NCBI GenBank assembly: GCA_949289445.1
Contig: CASEOD010000040.1
Coordinates: 1-55,829, forward strand
Direction of reading: 5' to 3'
Source of the DNA: an uncultured Eubacteriales bacterium
GTDB lineage: Bacteria; Bacillota; Clostridia; Peptostreptococcales; Anaerovoracaceae
DNA: 55,829 nt
Shown here: piece after piece, positions 18,101 through 25,533 of the stretch
Numbering within the stretch: the first letter of the stretch is position 1
Layout of the letters: every line of letters begins with the position of its first letter
Program-made: the position numbers and the translations under genes
Notes under the pieces: generated by a model
Told to the model about the DNA's origin: nothing
The model's input: only the letters and a program-made list of their open reading frames with translations
Databases searched by the model: none

Positions 18101-18656
18101 GAACAAAAACCATCTCTTCCATCATATCATAATCGGCAGCAAATCTCTTTAGTGCAGCAATGCTGATCGGCTCATCAACAAGCCCTCTTCTGCAGGCATC
18201 CTCACATGGGTGCGGACAGACTCTGCCGATAGATGCAGGAAGCGGAATCTTATCCTTAATCAGTTCATTTGCAGCTTCAAACTCTCCATTGGCGATAAGT
18301 CCCACGTAGCCCTGACAGTCAGTTCCTGCAGGACATGCAAGAGAACAAGGAGCTTTACAGTCGCCGTTATGATTGGATATGAGAAGTTCCAGATTGGTTT
18401 TTCTGGATTCTACAACTCTGTCTGTGTTTGTCATCACTACCATACCGGGCGCTACTGTTGTTGCACAGGCCTTGCAGAGTTTAGGATTTCCTTCCACCTC
18501 TACTACACAAAGACCGCAGGCGCCATAGATGGCTGTTCTTTCATCATAGCAAAGAGTAGGGATAAAAATGTCGTTCTCTCTGGCAACTTCCAGGATAGTC
18601 TGTCCCGGAAGACCGAATACTTCTTTGCCGTCGATATTCATTCTGAATTTATTCAT
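15141..18656 (-). CDS. Fused iron-sulfur flavoprotein: NuoG-like 2Fe-2S + NfnB/GltD-like FAD + ferredoxin + inactive FDH-like domain
   Basis: A 1171-aa multi-cofactor subunit. Residues 1-80 are a 2Fe-2S domain (CYDE at 36, GACGLC at 45-50). Residues 96-180 hold GltD-like 4Fe-4S cysteines (CPHPCEDAC at 147-155). Residues 190-500 are an NfnB/GltD-like FAD and NAD(P) module (IIGGGPMGLSAAY; VGGGNTAMDA). Two ferredoxin clusters follow (CILCGLCVRVC at 616, CESCGQCVSVC at 659), then a molybdopterin-oxidoreductase domain (CSYCSVGC at 695, CCGKGKWG at 729) to about 1070. Where formate dehydrogenase has Sec/Cys-His, this protein has Asn820-Ala821, and the C-terminal dinucleotide-binding domain is missing. 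It is therefore NuoG-like rather than a formate dehydrogenase. With the NuoE- and NuoF-like genes upstream it probably forms an NAD(H)/NADP(H)/ferredoxin, possibly bifurcating, complex. AGGAGGAGG precedes the ATG. Confidence 0.85.
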   Translation of the reverse strand: MNKFRMNIDGKEVFGLPGQTILEVARENDIFIPTLCYDERTAIYGACGLCVVEVEGNPKLCKACATTVAPGMVVMTNTDRVVESRKTNLELLISNHNGDCKAPCSLACPAGTDCQGYVGLIANGEFEAANELIKDKIPLPASIGRVCPHPCEDACRRGLVDEPISIAALKRFAADYDMMEEMVFVPEMEEETGKSVAIIGGGPMGLSAAYFLRQKGHDVTIFDAMPKLGGMLRYGIPEYRLPKEVLDAEIEIIRSMGVEMIANCKIGEDMSFDTVRADYDAVLLGIGAWVSTGVGCPGEDADGVIGGIDFLRKVVRNEHIDFGEKVAIVGGGNTAMDACRTAVRLGAKEVYNIYRRTKDEMPADRIEIEEGEEEGVIFKNLTNPLEIIKDENGHVKQMVLQVMELGEPDESGRRRPVPVEGKTETIDVDTVILAIGQAVDATPFDVDKTRKNAIAYDPDTFMTSIPGVFAGGDCGNDKISIAIESIADAGKAAIVIDSYLNGEAVSYEKPFFVERDDVTEKTFEDRERLCREKAEQLTAAERKDNFSEVVYDGLTEDQAVAEASRCLECGCHDYYECKLIDFANEYDVEPARFAGDKNLIEFTDDHPFIVRDPNKCILCGLCVRVCDEVMGVGALGLVKRGFDTVVKPNLEKPLAQSGCESCGQCVSVCPVGALQERQTVQKEVPLETEITETTCSYCSVGCSLDLESYADMLIKANPSKEGYVNAGICCGKGKWGFDAAVLEGKEVDPLIKDGDDFRMTDYHEAMVMAAKKFEAVKVRHGVDSIAVAISDRYTNEEAYAMKKFARLVGAKTFCFNARANALTDVLGIDASPNTIDELLSTEVILVPGFIKKKNAVIWNKIKQAAEAGAKVIAVNTEDVQTSWPFAEKVIDTDNSTAFLKGFAKALLDMGKKSDAEGFDEFAASVSDAAVCEEIQAAAEMYAKAKKAMIVFQQNTLSVEAAALIADIALLSGHIGKPRDGILEIKAKNNSQGLVDMGIHAGAEAMEGIKGLMVFGEDPAACGYDLSGLEFLMVSDIYMTETAKKADVFIPGTGFASTDGTYTNTERRLMPVEAAVVEDVDFSNWEIAAELAHVFEEEFGFEDEADISREMDDTLPLYKYAEIGEVLGGVLTPVNPKFVPAKDAKMVDVLPCTDALMNMMTERIPEAVSPTA

Positions 18657-18674
18657 CTCAGTATTTCCTCCTCC

Positions 18675-20423
18675 TTACTTTTTCTCAATTGCACCGAATT
18701 TGCAGTTTTCCGCACATTTTCCGCACTTGATGCACTTGGTCTGATCGATCACATGCTTACCCTTTACTTCGCCTGTAATGGCCCCTACAGGACATTTCTT
18801 GGCGCACAGAGTACATCCTTTGCATGCGTCAGTAATCTCAAAGGAAATCAGCGCTTTGCAGGATTTTGCAGTACACTTCTTATTATAGATATGATCTTCA
18901 TATTCATTTCTGAAGTACTTCAGTGTCGTCAGTACAGGGTTAGGTGCAGTCTGTCCCAGTCCGCACATAGCACCATCCTTAATTTTTGCTGCCAGTTCTT
19001 CCAGAAGCTCAATATCTCCGTCCTTGCCTTTGCCTTCTGTAATTCTCTCCAGAATCTCCAGCATTCTCTTCGTTCCGATTCTGCAGTAGTTGCACTTGCC
19101 GCAGGATTCCTTCTTTGTAAAGTCAAGGAAATATCTTGCCATGTCAACCATACAGGTGTCTTCGTCCATGACGATCATACCGCCTGAACCTACAATTGCG
19201 CCTGTCTTGTTGATATCTTCATATGTAACAGGAGTGTCAATCAGTGATGCAGGAATACATCCGCCGGAAGGTCCGCCCATCTGTACAGCCTTGAATTCCT
19301 TGTCCTGCTTAATTCCGCCGCCAATACCGAAGATAACATCTTTCAGAGGAAGACCCATAGGAACCTCTACCAGACCGCCTTTCTTGATCTTGCCGGCCAG
19401 TGCAAACACCTTGGTGCCCTTGGACTGTTCTGTTCCCATGGCGCCGAAAGCAGCTCCTCCATTGTTGATAATCCATGATACGTTGGCGTAAGTTTCTACG
19501 TTGTTGATATTGGTAGGCTGCTGCCAGTAACCTTTTGCTGCAGGGAAAGGCGGTTTCAGTCTTGGCATACCTCTTTCACCTTCCAGAGAAGCAATCAGTG
19601 CAGTTTCTTCACCACATACGAAAGCTCCCGCACCGGCTTTGATTCTGATATCGAAATCATATCCTGAACCAAAAATGTTCTTGCCCAGAAATCCTTTTTC
19701 TCTAGCCTGCTCCATGGCAATTTCCAGTCTCTTGATTGCCAGAGGATACTCAGCACGGCAATAGATGATACCTTCTGTAGCTCCCATGGCAAATCCACCG
19801 ATGATCATACCCTCAATCACAGAATGAGGATCTCCTTCCAGAACAGATCTGTCCATGAATGCACCAGGATCTCCTTCATCGGCATTACATACAATGTATT
19901 TATCTTTTCCCGGATTACCTTTGGCCGCATTCCATTTAAACCAGGTGGGGAAGCCGGCACCGCCTCTTCCTCTCAGGCCGGAAACTTTGATTTCCTCAAT
20001 TACTTCGTCCTGAGTCATGGAGGTTACTACCTTCTTGGTAGCTTCATAACCTCCTACAGCCAGATATTCTTCAATCTTCTCAGGATTAATCAGACCGCAA
20101 TGTCTCAAAACAACTCTTTTCTGCTTCTGAATAAACTGTTCGTCTTCTGCAGAAATCGCATATTCTTCTACAACCTTGCCGCCTTTCAGGTGCTCACTGA
20201 CAATTTTTTCTACCTTGTCAGGCTGTACCTTGACATATCTGGTCATTTTTCCGTCGTCGTCATAAACATCTACAATCGGCTCCAGATAGCATGTGCCCAC
20301 ACAGCCGGTAAAGTCAAGAACTGCGTCAACGCCCTGTTTTGCCATCTGGGCTTCGAACTCAGCCTGGGTTTTCTTTGCGCCTGTCGCAATACCGCAGCTG
20401 CCCTGTCCAATAATTACTTTCAT
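18675..20423 (-). CDS. NuoF/HydB-like NADH-binding flavoprotein subunit
   Basis: A 582-aa subunit that binds FMN, NADH and several iron-sulfur clusters. Residues 1-85 are a thioredoxin-like 2Fe-2S domain (GSCGIATGA, GCVGTCYLEP). Then come the NuoF core: GRGGAGFPTWFKW (NADH/FMN binding), CNADEGDPGAFMDR, GAGAFVCGEETALIASLEG; an SLBB domain; the C-terminal NuoF 4Fe-4S motif ESCGKCNYCRIGTKR; and two ferredoxin clusters (CKGCTLCAKKCPVGA and CIKCGKCAENC). This architecture is that of HydB/HndC in electron-bifurcating hydrogenases and relatives. No hydrogenase catalytic subunit lies in the window; the partner is the fused subunit 18 bp downstream. TAGGAGG precedes the ATG. Confidence 0.93.
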   Translation of the reverse strand: MKVIIGQGSCGIATGAKKTQAEFEAQMAKQGVDAVLDFTGCVGTCYLEPIVDVYDDDGKMTRYVKVQPDKVEKIVSEHLKGGKVVEEYAISAEDEQFIQKQKRVVLRHCGLINPEKIEEYLAVGGYEATKKVVTSMTQDEVIEEIKVSGLRGRGGAGFPTWFKWNAAKGNPGKDKYIVCNADEGDPGAFMDRSVLEGDPHSVIEGMIIGGFAMGATEGIIYCRAEYPLAIKRLEIAMEQAREKGFLGKNIFGSGYDFDIRIKAGAGAFVCGEETALIASLEGERGMPRLKPPFPAAKGYWQQPTNINNVETYANVSWIINNGGAAFGAMGTEQSKGTKVFALAGKIKKGGLVEVPMGLPLKDVIFGIGGGIKQDKEFKAVQMGGPSGGCIPASLIDTPVTYEDINKTGAIVGSGGMIVMDEDTCMVDMARYFLDFTKKESCGKCNYCRIGTKRMLEILERITEGKGKDGDIELLEELAAKIKDGAMCGLGQTAPNPVLTTLKYFRNEYEDHIYNKKCTAKSCKALISFEITDACKGCTLCAKKCPVGAITGEVKGKHVIDQTKCIKCGKCAENCKFGAIEKK

Positions 20424-20434
20424 ATCCGCACCTC

Positions 20435-20947
20435 CTAAGCTCTTTCTCTGATTTCAGCCAGGATCTGCACTACTTTATCTTTTGTAAGATTTCCGTAGGT
20501 TTCATCTCCGTCAGCATTCTGAACCATCATCACAGGCGCCAGAGAGCAGCATCCCAGACATGCTACGTTATTCAGGGTGAACACACCGTCTTCTGTAGTT
20601 TCACCATCCTGAATCCCAAGATACTCACAGACTGCTTCCTCGATCATTTCTGATCCGTTGACATGACAGGCAGTACCCTGGCAAAGCATGATCAGATTCT
20701 TGCCAATAGGCTGTAATCTGAACTGAGCATAGAAAGTAGCTACACCGTAAATCTTTGCAGGCTTGATTCCTGTCGCTTCTGAGATATGGTTGATTGTGTC
20801 GATAGAAAGATAACCGTAGATGTCCTGTGCCTTCTGCAAAATGGTAATCAGACTGCCAGGAACCTTTGCGTACTTCTCTAAAACGGGCTCAAGTTCTTTG
20901 AACTGCTCGTTATTGGAGCCGCCGCAACAACAACATTTTTCGCTCAT
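20435..20947 (-). CDS. NuoE/HydC-like 2Fe-2S thioredoxin-fold subunit
   Basis: A 170-aa small electron-transfer subunit. The helical N-terminal part (VPGSLITILQKAQDIYGYLS) and the 2Fe-2S thioredoxin fold (CQGTACHVNGSEMI and CLGCCSLAPVMMV) are characteristic of NuoE/HydC/HndA. The N-terminus also carries a run of cysteines (KCCCCGG), which is unusual and could ligate extra metal. The start at 20947 has GGAGG at 9 nt; the frame extends to 20998 but without support. It is the first gene of the three-gene operon, 12 bp ahead of the NuoF-like gene, and is driven by the promoter at 21017-21045. Confidence 0.93.
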   Translation of the reverse strand: MSEKCCCCGGSNNEQFKELEPVLEKYAKVPGSLITILQKAQDIYGYLSIDTINHISEATGIKPAKIYGVATFYAQFRLQPIGKNLIMLCQGTACHVNGSEMIEEAVCEYLGIQDGETTEDGVFTLNNVACLGCCSLAPVMMVQNADGDETYGNLTKDKVVQILAEIRERA

Positions 20948-21016
20948 GATATGTTTCCTCCTGCTTACATAGTCTATCGAAATAAACCTAGCTTCCAATA
21001 TGAAACTATAGCGTTA

Positions 21017-21045
21017 ATTATACTTTTTTTTGTAGTAAAAATCAA
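21017..21045 (-). promoter_or_regulatory. Sigma-A type promoter of the NuoE/F operon
   Basis: TTGATT, 17 bp, TATAAT on the minus strand; the predicted transcript starts near 21010, about 62 nt before the NuoE-like ATG. Confidence 0.75.
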
Positions 21046-21106
21046 CATGCCCGAAATATATTTATTTTTTAACAAATATATGTAAATTTTTTCACAATTA
21101 AGCATT

Positions 21107-22033
21107 TCACTCTGTCTTTTCTTCCAGAGTATGTCCTTTTGTGGTATCCGAATTTTTCCCCATTTTTTTAAAGTCAATTTCTGTCACAAACAGTGCAGCA
21201 ACCATCAGCACTGCTCCCATATAGGATTTGAAGCTGAGCACTTCTCCCGCAAACAGAAATGCCACAATTGCTGCAAATACAGGCTCTAGGGTAAAAATGA
21301 TGCCCACATGGGCAGCTTTGGTATACTGCTGAGCAACCGCCTGTACAATAAAGGCCACCCCGGTACAGAAGATGGACAGGAAAACGACGCTGCCCCAGAT
21401 AGGCAGACTGCTTGGCAGATGTGGTGTTTCAAAGATAAAAGACAGGAGCAGCATATAGACTCCGGTCACAGCAAGCTGAAAAACGCCCAGCTGAAAGGCA
21501 TCTACCTTCTCATGAGCCACAGCCTTCTCTGTCAAAATCAGATCTACGGCATAAGCTGCCGCACCTATGATGCACACCACATCCCCCTTCAGATTAGCCA
21601 TATTGATAGAAAAATCATCTTTTAGGGTCAGCATCATAATACCTATCAGACTCATAGTTACAGCAAAGATAATTTTTTTCTCCACCCTTTTTCTCAGAAA
21701 GATGATTTCAATCAGAGGTACAAAGATCACAGTCAAAGCACAGAGAAACCCTGAGTTCGACAAAGTGGTGTATTTTACCCCGAAAGTGGCACCCGCATAG
21801 ACAAATACCAGAACCGTTCCGATAAGTACACTGTATTTCAGCGTTTCTCTGCTGACATTTTTCAAATTTTTGAAAGCGAGAATTCCCGCTACAACAAAAG
21901 CTCCAAGAAAACGAAACGCATTGAGCGTAAATGGCTCTATATCTTGCAGGGTTACATCCATCAGATAATAGGATACGCCCCAGCACAGCGTAACCACTAC
22001 CAGCATCAGATCTGCTTTTAATTGGGTTTTCAT
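21107..22033 (-). CDS. EamA/DMT-family transporter
   Basis: An integral membrane protein of about 308 aa with ten predicted helices arranged as two EamA repeats. The first repeat contains TLCWGVSYYLMDVTL and FRFLGAF; the second contains CTGVAFIVQAVAQQYTKAAHVGIIFTLEPVFAAIVAFLFAGE, the classic EamA terminal block (split here by family convention). Family members export or import metabolites such as amino acids; the substrate is unknown. The start at 22033 has GGAG at 9 nt. An ATG at 22063 overlaps the holA stop (ATGA) and is an alternative. It follows holA and may be cotranscribed. Confidence 0.9.
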   Translation of the reverse strand: MKTQLKADLMLVVVTLCWGVSYYLMDVTLQDIEPFTLNAFRFLGAFVVAGILAFKNLKNVSRETLKYSVLIGTVLVFVYAGATFGVKYTTLSNSGFLCALTVIFVPLIEIIFLRKRVEKKIIFAVTMSLIGIMMLTLKDDFSINMANLKGDVVCIIGAAAYAVDLILTEKAVAHEKVDAFQLGVFQLAVTGVYMLLLSFIFETPHLPSSLPIWGSVVFLSIFCTGVAFIVQAVAQQYTKAAHVGIIFTLEPVFAAIVAFLFAGEVLSFKSYMGAVLMVAALFVTEIDFKKMGKNSDTTKGHTLEEKTE

Positions 22034-22059
22034 AAAATCTCTCTCCTTCTCTCTGTCAA

Positions 22060-23103
22060 TCATATTCCCGCAATAAACAGTTCCAGCGCCAGCTGGCTGT
22101 CCAGAAGACCTGTCTTGATCTGCCTGTCAACTTCATAAGCAGACGACAGTGTCTTTTTCAGTTTTTCTTCCGAATATCTTCCTGCATAAGGAAGTAACTT
22201 CTTAATACGATATTCACTGCCGCCCAGCTTTTTCTGCATATCACTGGAGTTCAGGCCGTCTTCTCTCAGCTGTTTCACTGACAAAAGCAGTTCAAACTGA
22301 GAGACAATGGCTCCAATAACAGAAAACGCATCCCTTCCACTGTGAAGAATATTATATAATATCTGAAAAGCTTTATCCTTTTTGTTTCCTGTGATTGCCT
22401 CAAGCATGTCAAATACAAAGGTATCCATATCACCACAGACAGTCTTCTCGATATCCTCTTCTGTAACGCTGCCGCTGCAGTGGGCAATGAGCTTCTGAAT
22501 ATCATTTTCAAAATGAAACAGCCTGTAATCACTTTCTTTATTAAAGTATCCTGTAGTTTCAATAAGCAAACTGACTGCTGCAGGACTGATTTCAACACCT
22601 GCTGCCCGAAACCTCTTTTTTGCAAAAGAAGATAGCTCCGCCTTATCTATCTTATCAAAGTCATAAACCTGTCCCACCTTTTTTAGTGTGGCAGTTAAAA
22701 GTGCCCCGGACTTAATCTCTTCCGCTGAGAATATCAAAATCGTGCTTTCATTGCTGGCCGCAGCATAATCAGAAAGCTGCTGCATCTGATCCTTTCCGAA
22801 CCCTTTGAAACTGTCAGCCGACAAACCTTTAAAGTCTCTCACCCAGACGACTCGCCTCTGTGAAAACATGGAAAAGGTTTCACATGCCTCAATAATCTGG
22901 TCGCAACTGACCTCATCTCCTGAAAACTGGATGTAGTCCATGGATACCGCAGCCGGATTCACATATTTTCTGACCAGGCTTTCACAGGCCCATCTGACTA
23001 GGTACTGCTCCACGCCATACATCAGGATCACTTTGCTTATGTTATCAGCTTTCAGGTTTTCTGAAAAGACCTTGAAGCTGTGTTTTACGGGTTTTCTGTA
23101 CAT
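22060..23103 (-). CDS. holA: DNA polymerase III delta subunit
   Basis: Clamp-loader subunit that opens the beta clamp. The 347-aa length fits the family. Near the N-terminus, ISKVILMYGVEQYLVRWACESL corresponds to the clamp-binding/AAA-like start of HolA. DMLEAITGNKKDKAFQILYNIL is the conserved lid/collar helix, and the C-terminal VDRQIKTGLLDSQLALELFI is the diagnostic HolA tail. It overlaps comEC by 19 bp, the usual Bacillota order comEC-holA. The upstream ribosome site is poor, consistent with translational coupling to comEC. Confidence 0.93.
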   Translation of the reverse strand: MYRKPVKHSFKVFSENLKADNISKVILMYGVEQYLVRWACESLVRKYVNPAAVSMDYIQFSGDEVSCDQIIEACETFSMFSQRRVVWVRDFKGLSADSFKGFGKDQMQQLSDYAAASNESTILIFSAEEIKSGALLTATLKKVGQVYDFDKIDKAELSSFAKKRFRAAGVEISPAAVSLLIETTGYFNKESDYRLFHFENDIQKLIAHCSGSVTEEDIEKTVCGDMDTFVFDMLEAITGNKKDKAFQILYNILHSGRDAFSVIGAIVSQFELLLSVKQLREDGLNSSDMQKKLGGSEYRIKKLLPYAGRYSEEKLKKTLSSAYEVDRQIKTGLLDSQLALELFIAGI

Positions 23104-25343
23104 ATTCTGATTCTGCCTTTTTCGTTGATGATTCCGACGGCTCCGCAGAGATCCGTCCTGAATACCATTATACCTTTTTTCTGCAGTTTTTCAATGACCT
23201 TCTCCGAAGGATGGCCGTAATTATTTTTACCTACGCTGATCACCGCCACAGAGGGTCCAACTGCCTCCAGAAACTCGTCACAGGTGCTGTAGGCGCTGCC
23301 GTGATGCGCAACCTTCAGAATATCCGCCTGCAGTGCCTTGGTCCCTTTATACCGCTCTGTCAGCATTCTCTCTCCCTTTTCCGTAATATCGCCTGTGACA
23401 AGCACGCTGATTCCTCTGATCCGCACTTTGAAGATCAGACTGTTCAGATTTTCATCTTCGGTATCGGGATGCAGTTTTTCCGGCCACAGAATATCAAGAT
23501 ATTCTTCCTCACCCAGTTTAATTCTCCGTCCGGCTTTTCCTGCAGTGATCAGCTTTCTGACCGGATAACAGCCGGCAAGCTGGACAAGTCCCAGATAATG
23601 ATCTGTGTGAAGATGAGTTGCCGCCGCCAGATCAATTCGGGAGATCCCGTTTTTCAGAAGGTAAGGTTTCAGTGTCTGTTTTCCTGTATCATACGAGAGC
23701 TTTCCTCCACCGTCAATGAGCAGATTTCTCCCTTCCTCTGTTCTGATATGCAGGCTGTCCCCCTGTCCCACGTCCAGAAAAACATAGCTTGCCTTATCAA
23801 AGGGTGATGCTCCCGCTGCCGCAGAAAACAGGATCACCGCCACTGTAACTGCCGCCGTAAAAGTCATTGCGCGAAAGTCTCTTCTGTTCCGGCAGAGATA
23901 GAACTGTTCTGAGCTGAAAGTAAAAATACACAGATATATAAGCCAGATCATCCACAGAGGCGGAGATACTGTATCAAAGGCAAGAAAACCTAAATTTCCA
24001 AAGATTCCGTTAATCTCGGCAGATGCCAGAGCCACACCTTCAAGAAGACGGGGCAGCCCCGGAATCATCATGTCCGCAGCCAGATAGACAAAAAAACCGG
24101 CTGCGCCTGCAGGTACCAGTACAGAGACCAGCAGAACCACCGGAAAGTTGCAGAGAAAGCCGATAACAGACACATAATTAAAGGTGTACGCAGTATAGGG
24201 GATCAGTCCTGCCTGTACAGCAATCATCACAGCCGGAGTCTCTCCCATATGCCTTTCCAGAACAGGTGTCAGAAACGCCAGAGACAGCACTGCCAGAAAA
24301 GACATCTGAAACCCCGTTCCAAAGATCACCCACGGATTTCTACCTATGGCAAACAGCGCTGCCACAGAAAGCGCTGTAGTCAAATCATACCGCCGTTTCA
24401 GCAGATCCGCTCCGAGAGAGAGCAGGACCAGAATCACTGCACGTCTGACTGATACAGACCAGAGTGCTGCGCTGCCGTAAATAAAAAGCATCAGTACAAA
24501 GACTACCGTCAGTTCGACACGTTTCCGGCGTTTATACAGCTTTCTGTACAGACTGTAGATCATGCCCACATGCATTCCGCTGACCGCAAGAACGTGAGCA
24601 GTGCCATTTCTCCTGAAATCCTCATACACAGACTCATCCATTTTCGACGTATCTCCAAAGAGAATCCCGCGAATCAGTCCTTCCGCTGCAGATGACAGCG
24701 ACAGTTTTTCTATCATGCGCTCCCTTTTCTCAAGAATCAGCGCCTTTACCCTGTCAGGAAAAGCAGTCTTTTTTCCTGTGAGCTGAAACTCATCAATCAC
24801 TGCAATGTGACGAATGCCCTCAGAGCGAAGATACGTCCTGTAATCAAAGGTTCTCGGGTTCCCCGCGCCTCTCGGCTCGGAAAACACAGCTTCAAAGGCG
24901 ATGGTTTTTCCAACCAGTTTCCATGGATCACTCAGCTCACGGTAATATGAGCAGAGCACTTTCTCTCTGCCCATAAGCAGATACAGACGATAGCTTTCCT
25001 TGTCTTTCTGTTCGATTTCGCATACTTTTGCAAGACATGGGCGTGGGGTTTCTGTCTGAGCGGATAACGGACTTGCTGTCCATAAAGCTTCATAGCCGGC
25101 TGTCAGAAGTACACCTGCCAGAAATCCCGCCGCCAGAGCTCTGTAAAACCGAATCCTTCTCCGATTCTCCGCTTCTGTCGTTCTTTCGATTTTTTCTGCC
25201 GATTTCCCGGCCACAGCAAAAATCGAAAGAACAGCTGCGACAGAGAGAATAATGAACAATAAGTCAAGTTTCTCTTCCGCTGAATCAGCATATAAAATGC
25301 CGCAGATCACGGCAGCGGTAAAAGATACTGTCTTTCTTCTCAT
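23085..25343 (-). CDS. comEC: DNA internalisation competence protein ComEC/Rec2
   Basis: Forms the inner-membrane channel for single-stranded DNA during natural transformation. In the 752-aa sequence, residues about 1-75 are hydrophobic helices, followed by an OB-like domain with GNPRTFDYRTYLRSEGI, the competence domain with HVLAVSGMHVGMI and further membrane helices, and a C-terminal metallo-beta-lactamase domain (YVFLDVGQGDS, ATHLHTDHYLGL, VAHHGSAYST). All three domains are full length, so the gene is not truncated. Whether the organism is competent cannot be told here. The ribosome site at the ATG (25343) is weak. Confidence 0.95.
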   Translation of the reverse strand: MRRKTVSFTAAVICGILYADSAEEKLDLLFIILSVAAVLSIFAVAGKSAEKIERTTEAENRRRIRFYRALAAGFLAGVLLTAGYEALWTASPLSAQTETPRPCLAKVCEIEQKDKESYRLYLLMGREKVLCSYYRELSDPWKLVGKTIAFEAVFSEPRGAGNPRTFDYRTYLRSEGIRHIAVIDEFQLTGKKTAFPDRVKALILEKRERMIEKLSLSSAAEGLIRGILFGDTSKMDESVYEDFRRNGTAHVLAVSGMHVGMIYSLYRKLYKRRKRVELTVVFVLMLFIYGSAALWSVSVRRAVILVLLSLGADLLKRRYDLTTALSVAALFAIGRNPWVIFGTGFQMSFLAVLSLAFLTPVLERHMGETPAVMIAVQAGLIPYTAYTFNYVSVIGFLCNFPVVLLVSVLVPAGAAGFFVYLAADMMIPGLPRLLEGVALASAEINGIFGNLGFLAFDTVSPPLWMIWLIYLCIFTFSSEQFYLCRNRRDFRAMTFTAAVTVAVILFSAAAGASPFDKASYVFLDVGQGDSLHIRTEEGRNLLIDGGGKLSYDTGKQTLKPYLLKNGISRIDLAAATHLHTDHYLGLVQLAGCYPVRKLITAGKAGRRIKLGEEEYLDILWPEKLHPDTEDENLNSLIFKVRIRGISVLVTGDITEKGERMLTERYKGTKALQADILKVAHHGSAYSTCDEFLEAVGPSVAVISVGKNNYGHPSEKVIEKLQKKGIMVFRTDLCGAVGIINEKGRIRICTENP

Positions 25344-25456
25344 ACATGATTTGTCATACCTGCATAAGCTCCATTTCCATAATATACCATTTTTGTATTT
25401 ATGACAAGCGCAGCGGAAAATTTTTTCGATAAATTTTCCAAAAGCAGAAATATTGT

Positions 25457-25485
25457 TTAACTTTGGTGGTGAATTATGGTATACT
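25457..25485 (+). promoter_or_regulatory. Sigma-A type promoter of the penicillin-binding protein gene
   Basis: TTAACT, 17 bp, TATACT on the plus strand, leading to a 5' UTR of about 42 nt before the ATG at 25534. Confidence 0.6.
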
Positions 25486-25533
25486 AATAGAAGTTTATTC
25501 TTTGAGATTACAGAGAAAGGATATCACGTTTAT

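Noticed and set aside
15141-18656. Calling the fused protein a formate dehydrogenase
   Set aside because: The catalytic Sec/Cys-His pair is replaced by Asn-Ala and the C-terminal cofactor domain is missing.
18675-20947. Calling the NuoE/F-like genes a hydrogenase (HydBC)
   Set aside because: No H-cluster catalytic subunit is encoded in the window.
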